NCBI GenBank assembly: GCA_014379045.1
Contig: JACMMK010000131.1
Span: forward strand, 1-11,546
DNA: 11,546 nt
Direction of reading: 5' to 3'
Origin: Burkholderiales bacterium
Lineage (GTDB): Bacteria > Pseudomonadota > Gammaproteobacteria > Burkholderiales > CAIKXV01
Part shown: positions 7,582 through 11,546 of the stretch, one piece after another
Numbering within the stretch: position 1 is the first letter of the stretch
How the letters are laid out: each line of letters starts with the position of its first letter
Translations under genes and position numbers: made by a program
The notes under the pieces: model-generated
Told to the model about the DNA's origin: nothing
Databases searched by the model: none
Seen by the model: the letters and a program-made list of their open reading frames with translations, nothing else

Positions 7582-7586
7582 CCTCT
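7582..7586 (-). promoter_or_regulatory. Ribosome binding site deciding the beta-barrel start
   Basis: AGAGG on the - strand is 9 nt from the ATG at 7572 and 0 nt from the ATG at 7581. This favours the downstream start. Confidence 0.6.
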
Positions 7587-7602
7587 ATTGTGGTCGTTTC
7601 GT

Positions 7603-7619
7603 GTTCCGGAAACCGGAAC
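7603..7619. repeat. Palindrome gttccgg-aaa-ccggaac in the leader of the beta-barrel gene
   Basis: Perfect 7-bp arms (7603-7609 and 7613-7619) surround AAA. It lies just downstream of the predicted -10 element and about 30 bp before the start codon. It could be an operator or a 5'-leader hairpin. Confidence 0.4.
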
Positions 7620-7630
7620 CGAGCGTTGCG

Positions 7631-7659
7631 ATTTTGCCCACAGGTCAGACGCCGATCAA
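7631..7659 (-). promoter_or_regulatory. Sigma-70-like promoter for the beta-barrel gene
   Basis: On the - strand, TTGATC (7654-7659) is followed after exactly 17 bp by CAAAAT (7631-7636). Each matches 4 of 6 consensus bases. This would give a leader of about 50 nt. The match is moderate, so the call is tentative. Confidence 0.4.
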
Positions 7660-7697
7660 GCAAAACGGCGTTGCCTGTTGCACGCACACAACACTTG

Positions 7698-8504
7698 CTA
7701 TCGCAGGATGATCGCGTAGTCGACCGCGCGCCCGATGCCGCGGCGAAATCCCTCCAGCCGCAACACCTGTCCCGGCGTGATGTTCGCGAGGTTCACCTCC
7801 GCGCCGAAGGTCTGTACCAGTTCGGCATGCTGCTTCGGAAACCGGTACGGATCGGCCTCGATGATCAGGCGCTCGAACCACGGCTGCTCCTGCAACCGGT
7901 CGATCGCATCGGCGCGCGCGGCCAACAGCATGTCGAAATCCGACTGCTCGACGATCACGTGTTCGATCCCCTGGCGGCCGACCGCATCGACGACGGCGCC
8001 CAGCTCATCGAGCGACAGCGGGTCGGTCGGATTCTTGCGCCCGAACTCGTACTTGATCTGGAGGCCGCGCTTCTGGAAGCGATCGATCGCCCGCGCGCGT
8101 TCGACCGGCGTCAGCGACACGTAGTTCTCGGAGATCTCCAGCGCCCCGAGCGCGAGGTCGTCGAGCAGCGCCTCGAGCCCGTCGAGTTCGTTCCGCTGCC
8201 AGGCATACTCGAACAGGATGCCGCCCGCGAACGGCACCACATCGTGATCGCGGTAACAGCGCGCGGCTGCCCTCACCACGTCGCGCGGGAGCAGCAGCGC
8301 GTTCAATGCGTAGATCTTGGCGAAGTCGATGTACGCGGCGCACGCCTCGAGCAACGGCTCGATACCGCCGGTCGCACCGGTCCAGCCGAACGTGTCGGGT
8401 CCGAAGTCGATCATCGAGGTCAGGCCGCGCGTGCGCGGCTTCACGCTTCGTGGCGGCAGCGCGAGCGGGGTCACGCCTCCCTTCGCAGCGGCGGGGTCGC
8501 TCAT
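7698..8504 (-). CDS. ComA-like protein (phosphosulfolactate synthase family), divergent
   Basis: This 268-residue cytosolic protein belongs to the ComA family, TIM-barrel enzymes whose founding member adds sulfite to phosphoenolpyruvate to give phosphosulfolactate in coenzyme M synthesis. Family landmarks are KPRTRGLTSMIDFG (22-35), YIDFAK (58-63), GGILFEYAW (94-102), LEIS (122-125), KYEFGRK (151-157), VIVE (183-186), EADP (216-219), AEVNLANI (235-242) and LEGFRRG near the C terminus. Acidic and basic residues at the strand ends (Lys63, Glu99, Glu123, Glu153, Glu186, Glu216) are in place. Compared with my memory of Methanocaldococcus ComA, FGWGTS has become IYALNA, and the glycine-rich EGRESGKGIG segment has become EQSDFDMLLA. 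The substrate may therefore differ. The ATG overlaps the upstream sulfatase stop (ATGA), showing translational coupling. Coenzyme M synthesis is unlikely here. Confidence 0.85.
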   Translation of the reverse strand: MSDPAAAKGGVTPLALPPRSVKPRTRGLTSMIDFGPDTFGWTGATGGIEPLLEACAAYIDFAKIYALNALLLPRDVVRAAARCYRDHDVVPFAGGILFEYAWQRNELDGLEALLDDLALGALEISENYVSLTPVERARAIDRFQKRGLQIKYEFGRKNPTDPLSLDELGAVVDAVGRQGIEHVIVEQSDFDMLLAARADAIDRLQEQPWFERLIIEADPYRFPKQHAELVQTFGAEVNLANITPGQVLRLEGFRRGIGRAVDYAIILR

Positions 8505-9859
8505 GCTTCACTCCGGCGCTGCGGGATGTAATCGTCGGGCGCACCCGGCGGAATCGGCGGGTCGGCTTTCAGACTCTGCTGGAATGCGTGCACCATCTTC
8601 CGGATCGGCCCGCGAGCCCAACCATCGCCAGTCGCGTTCACGTCGGTTTCCTCCTTGGGATCGCGCACGAGGTTGAACAGGTAGGGTGCTTCGAGATGCC
8701 TGGGTCCGGTGTTGGGCTCGGGTTCCCAGACGTAATGCATCTTCCACGTGCGCCACTTGGCGGCACGCAGTTCGTCCTTGATGAAGTACACGAAGCCTTC
8801 GCGCTTCGAGCCGCTCGCCGGATCTTCGAAGAACCCGAGCTGGTCGACACCATCGATCGGCCGATCGGTCGGCACGCTCGCACCCGCGACCTCGGCGAGC
8901 GTCGGATACAAATCGGTGATGTGCACGATATCGTCGGTGACCCCGCCCGGCGCGATGCGTCCGGGCCAGCGCAGCATGAACGGCACGCGCAGTGCCCCTT
9001 CCATCGACGTGTGATAGGTGCCCGTCCAGGGACCGGCCGTGCCACGCCAGGGCCGACGAAACTCCGGACCGTTGTCGCTGCCGAACAGCACCAGCGTGTT
9101 GCGCGCGAGGTCGAGCCGGTCGAGCGCATCGAGCATCGACCCGACGCGGAAGTCCATCTCGACCATCGCATCGGCGAACTCGCCCGCGTGCGTGCGCCCT
9201 TCGAAATCCCGATGCGGCAGGGTCGGATAATGCAGCTGGGTCAACGGCACATAGGCGAAGAATGGCGTGGCCGCCGCACGCTGCCGGGACATGAAATCGA
9301 TCGTGTGCTCGGTCAGCTCGCCGTCGATCCGGCGCCGCGCTTCGAGGTCGTAGACATGTCGTTCCTCGGCCGGCGCGCCGACGCGCCCGGCCATCACGTG
9401 CGGCATCGGCACCACCGAAGGGTCGAATCCGGGTGTCGCGGTGAACATGCTCTCGTTGGTGGTGCGCGGGATGCCGTACCACTCGTCGAAGCCGCGCTGA
9501 TGGGGATAGCGCCCCGCGCGATCGCCGAGGTGCCACTTGCCGAAACACGCTGTCGCATAGCCCTGGCGCGAGATCAACTGCGCGAGCGTGACCTCCCACG
9601 GCACCAGGCCCTGCGGCAGGCCTGCCGGGACCGACTGCAGCGCGCCGGTGCGGATCGGATGCCGACCGGTCATCAGCGCCGAACGCGTCGGCACGCAGTC
9701 GCTCTCGACATTGAAGTTGGTAAAGCGCAGGCCCTCGCCGGCGAGTGCATCGAGGCGCGGCGTCGGGGCACCGCGCAGCACGCCACCACCGTAACAGCCG
9801 AGTTCCCCCCAGCCGAGGTTGTCGGCGAGGACGAGCAGGATGTTGGGACGATCCGTCAT
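8501..9859 (-). CDS. Type I (formylglycine) sulfatase
   Basis: This 452-residue sulfatase removes sulfate esters using a Cys-derived formylglycine. The N terminus RPNILLVLADNLGWGELGCYGG carries the first metal site (Asp13; the usual second Asp is Asn14). The activation motif CVPTRSALMTGR places the modified Cys at 55. GKWHLG gives Lys108 and His110, QLHYP gives His210, and GSDNGPE gives the second metal pair Asp262/Asn263. No signal peptide is visible, so it probably acts in the cytoplasm on an imported substrate. The ATG at 9859 is preferred because the protein then opens with MTDRPNILL, as usual for the family. A GTG at 9880 would add 7 residues; neither has a good ribosome binding site. 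It lies 74 bp after the dehydratase and overlaps the ComA-like gene, so all three are probably one transcript. It needs a formylglycine-generating enzyme from elsewhere. Confidence 0.92.
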   Translation of the reverse strand: MTDRPNILLVLADNLGWGELGCYGGGVLRGAPTPRLDALAGEGLRFTNFNVESDCVPTRSALMTGRHPIRTGALQSVPAGLPQGLVPWEVTLAQLISRQGYATACFGKWHLGDRAGRYPHQRGFDEWYGIPRTTNESMFTATPGFDPSVVPMPHVMAGRVGAPAEERHVYDLEARRRIDGELTEHTIDFMSRQRAAATPFFAYVPLTQLHYPTLPHRDFEGRTHAGEFADAMVEMDFRVGSMLDALDRLDLARNTLVLFGSDNGPEFRRPWRGTAGPWTGTYHTSMEGALRVPFMLRWPGRIAPGGVTDDIVHITDLYPTLAEVAGASVPTDRPIDGVDQLGFFEDPASGSKREGFVYFIKDELRAAKWRTWKMHYVWEPEPNTGPRHLEAPYLFNLVRDPKEETDVNATGDGWARGPIRKMVHAFQQSLKADPPIPPGAPDDYIPQRRSEA

Positions 9860-9933
9860 TGCGTCAATACGCCTGGTCACATGTCAACACGTGGCCATGA
9901 GAATACGTGAAGCTTCCCGGGCCGTCCCGCCGG

Positions 9934-11085
9934 TCACGGCCCTTCGTCGGCCGGCATCCGCAACGCCCGCTTCGCATACGGCTGACCCGGATGCTGCTCG
10001 AGCACCGTTTCGTCCAGATCGATGCCCAGCCCGGGCGCGTCGGGCAACGTGATGTAGCCGTTCACCGGCTTCAACTGCCCGCGCGAAATGCGATCGCAGA
10101 ACTCGATGAACGGCACGAAGTACTCGGTGATGATGAAGTTGGGCATCACCGCCGACACATGCACGGTGGCCGAGAGCGCGACTGATGTCGAGTTGTAGTT
10201 GTGCGGCGACATCGCGACATGGTACGGCTCGGCCATCGCACCGATCTCTTTCATCTCCAGGATGCCGCCGCAGCAGGCGACATCGGGGTTGAGGATGTCC
10301 GCGCAGCGTTGTTCGAGCAGCGGGCGGAAGCCCTGCTTGAGATAGGTCGCTTCACCGATGACGATCGGCAGGCCGGTCGCCTGCCGCACCTCCGCAAGGC
10401 CCTCCGGGAACTCGGCGATGTTGGGCTCCTCCAGCCAGTAGAGGCCGAACTCCGCGAGGCGGCGGTCGAGTCGGATCGAATGCATCGGCGCAAGGCGCCG
10501 GTGCTGGTCGATCAGCAGATCAACGTCGGGTCCGACCGCGTCGCGGATCGCGCGCGTGATCGCGACGGCGCGTTCTTCGACGTCGCGGGGAATCCAGGTG
10601 CGCCACGGCTGCGGCAGGGGGTCGAACTTGAGCGCGGTGAAGCCGGACTTGACGACTTCCTCGGCTGCGCGTGCATGATCTTCCGGCGACTGCAGCTTGT
10701 AGCCCCAGCCGTTCGCATACACGCGGATCCGCTCGCGACACTTTCCGCCGAGCAGGTTGTAGACCGGCTGGCCGCACGCCTTGCCGGCGACGTCCCACAT
10801 CGCCTGCTCGATACCGGACACCGCGCAATACAGTTCGAGCGATCCGCGGCGCTGCGCGTAATCGTCGATCGCGATCTGCATGAAATGCTTGATCGCGAAC
10901 GGATCGCGCCCGATCAGGTACTTCGACAGGGAAGCGAGGTGCGCACACACGGCCGCGTCGCGCTCGTACTGCGAATACGCTTCGCCCCAGCCATGCACAC
11001 CGGCGTCGGTTTCGACCTTGACGAAGATCAGGTTCTTGCGCCAGCCGGGGTGGACGGTCCAGAACTTCACTGCGGTGATTTTCAT
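9934..11085 (-). CDS. Enolase-superfamily sugar-acid dehydratase (galactonate dehydratase-like)
   Basis: This 383-residue protein belongs to the mandelate racemase subgroup of the enolase superfamily, whose members abstract a proton alpha to a carboxylate. Many dehydrate aldonic or aldaric acids to 2-keto-3-deoxy acids. The capping domain has HGWGEAYSQYE and a 20s-loop-like GWRKN. The barrel carries Lys153 (ALKFDP), metal ligands Asp193, Glu219 and Glu245 (IDQH, WLEEPN, VIGEATY), His195 as general acid, the Asp268-His295 dyad (NPDVACCGGI, SPHNYNS) and Glu321 (ITEYF). The Asp193-x-His195 pair and the spacings to 219, 245, 268 and 295 fit D-galactonate dehydratase. The ATG at 11085 has GGAG 6 nt upstream; the 45 codons ahead of it in frame are not real. 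It is first in a three-gene unit with the sulfatase and ComA-like genes. A divergent LysR gene suggests substrate-induced control. The exact substrate is unknown. Confidence 0.9.
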   Translation of the reverse strand: MKITAVKFWTVHPGWRKNLIFVKVETDAGVHGWGEAYSQYERDAAVCAHLASLSKYLIGRDPFAIKHFMQIAIDDYAQRRGSLELYCAVSGIEQAMWDVAGKACGQPVYNLLGGKCRERIRVYANGWGYKLQSPEDHARAAEEVVKSGFTALKFDPLPQPWRTWIPRDVEERAVAITRAIRDAVGPDVDLLIDQHRRLAPMHSIRLDRRLAEFGLYWLEEPNIAEFPEGLAEVRQATGLPIVIGEATYLKQGFRPLLEQRCADILNPDVACCGGILEMKEIGAMAEPYHVAMSPHNYNSTSVALSATVHVSAVMPNFIITEYFVPFIEFCDRISRGQLKPVNGYITLPDAPGLGIDLDETVLEQHPGQPYAKRALRMPADEGP

Positions 11086-11091
11086 CGGGCA

Positions 11092-11095
11092 CTCC
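11092..11095 (-). promoter_or_regulatory. Ribosome binding site for the dehydratase
   Basis: GGAG on the - strand, 6 nt before the ATG at 11085, decides this start over upstream in-frame ATGs. Confidence 0.65.
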
Positions 11096-11130
11096 GGTCG
11101 ATCTCGCGGACGATGCGAATGCCGCCCGCA

Positions 11131-11158
11131 TTTCGCTGCGCGCGTTTCGCTGCGCGCG
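11131..11158. repeat. Two perfect tandem copies of a 14-bp unit
   Basis: tttcgctgcgcgcg occurs at 11131-11144 and again at 11145-11158 with no change. It lies in the 243-bp divergent region between the dehydratase and the LysR gene, about 46-73 bp upstream of the dehydratase start. It may be a regulator site or a simple slippage duplication. Confidence 0.6.
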
Positions 11159-11328
11159 CCGTTCCGCGCGTCATGGCAAGGCGCGCCACGGCATTGCGGA
11201 CTGACCCGACGATGGTGCACCTCCCGTCAGCGCCCGCCATCGGCGTTTCGTTGACGCGGTGTCGACCTGCCGTTCACGCCGCGGGCAGGGCGATTACACT
11301 GCACGCTCCCGTCGTGCATCCCGTTCCC

Positions 11329-11546
11329 ATGGCTCATCCGCTCGATCCGATCACGCTTCGGCTGTTTCTCGCCGTGGCCGAGCGACGCAGCATGGCGCGC
11401 GCGGCCGAGCATGAACACATCACGACCGCGGCGATCAGCAGGCGCATCCTCGACCTCGAAGCGCGCGTCGGCGTGCAGTTGCTCGATCGCTCGAGCGCCG
11501 GTGTGCGCCCCACCGCGGCCGGGTTGGCGCTGGTCGAAGAGGCCAC
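11329..11546 (+). CDS. LysR-type transcriptional regulator (3' end outside the window)
   Basis: The first 72 codons of a LysR-family regulator are visible and run off the window. The N-terminal winged helix-turn-helix is unmistakable: LDPITLRLFLAVAERRSMAR, then AAEHEHITTAAISRRILDLE, then LLDRSSAGVRPTAAG, matching the LysR recognition-helix and wing pattern. The ATG at 11329 is chosen because the LDP...FL helix begins right after it; a GTG at 11314 is in frame but less likely, and no clear ribosome binding site is seen. It is divergent from the dehydratase-sulfatase-ComA-like unit across 243 bp, the usual arrangement for a LysR protein controlling a neighbouring catabolic operon in response to a substrate or intermediate. 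The effector domain is not visible, so no ligand can be proposed. Confidence 0.88.
   Translation, partial: MAHPLDPITLRLFLAVAERRSMARAAEHEHITTAAISRRILDLEARVGVQLLDRSSAGVRPTAAGLALVEEA

Noticed and set aside
7649..7671. Inverted arms acgccg/cggcgt after the ComA-like gene as a terminator
   Set aside because: Only 6-bp arms with an 11-nt loop and no T-run; the arms overlap the better-supported promoter element.
9882..9887. Perfect TTGACA on the - strand just upstream of the sulfatase
   Set aside because: No acceptable -10 element lies 16-18 bp downstream (ACGCAA), and the gene sits in a likely operon.
8306..9910. 534-codon + strand frame opposite the sulfatase and ComA-like genes
   Set aside because: No recognisable motif, low-complexity Arg/His composition; it is the mirror of well-supported genes.

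Overview
The window is high-GC DNA packed with codon-biased genes. It most likely comes from a high-GC member of the Pseudomonadota (gamma- or betaproteobacterial type). The grounds are an MdtC-type RND pump paired with a NodT-family outer-membrane lipoprotein, a YegD-type Hsp70 relative, a DksA/TraR zinc-finger protein and an outer-membrane beta-barrel ending in Phe. The genus cannot be read from the sequence. I see no tRNA, rRNA, CRISPR array, transposase or integrase. There is no gene-free stretch longer than about 250 bp.

Left part (1-4001, + strand): the 3' half of an mdtC-like RND drug pump subunit overlaps by 4 bp an outer-membrane efflux lipoprotein, so this is the tail of an mdtABC/muxABC-opmB-type tripartite efflux operon. 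After a 150-bp gap comes a small secreted protein of unknown function, built from two tandem copies of a charged repeat.

Middle part (4092-6890): a YegD-like Hsp70-family ATPase on the - strand is divergent from a DksA/TraR-type C4 zinc-finger protein, which is followed by an alpha/beta hydrolase on the + strand. A strong GC hairpin lies between the repeat-protein gene and the yegD-like gene, which converge. A 12-bp perfect inverted repeat lies in the last codons of the hydrolase, just before its convergent neighbour.

Right part (6946-11546): on the - strand, in transcription order, are an enolase-superfamily sugar-acid dehydratase, a sulfatase, a ComA-like (phosphosulfolactate synthase family) protein whose ATG overlaps the sulfatase stop, and then an outer-membrane beta-barrel protein with its own probable promoter. 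A LysR-type regulator, cut by the window end, is divergent from the dehydratase. The first three genes look like a LysR-controlled catabolic unit acting on a sulfated or acidic, sugar-like substrate. The ComA-like protein has lost motifs I associate with canonical ComA, which makes this unit the most interesting part of the window. Its substrate is an inference and is not shown by the sequence.
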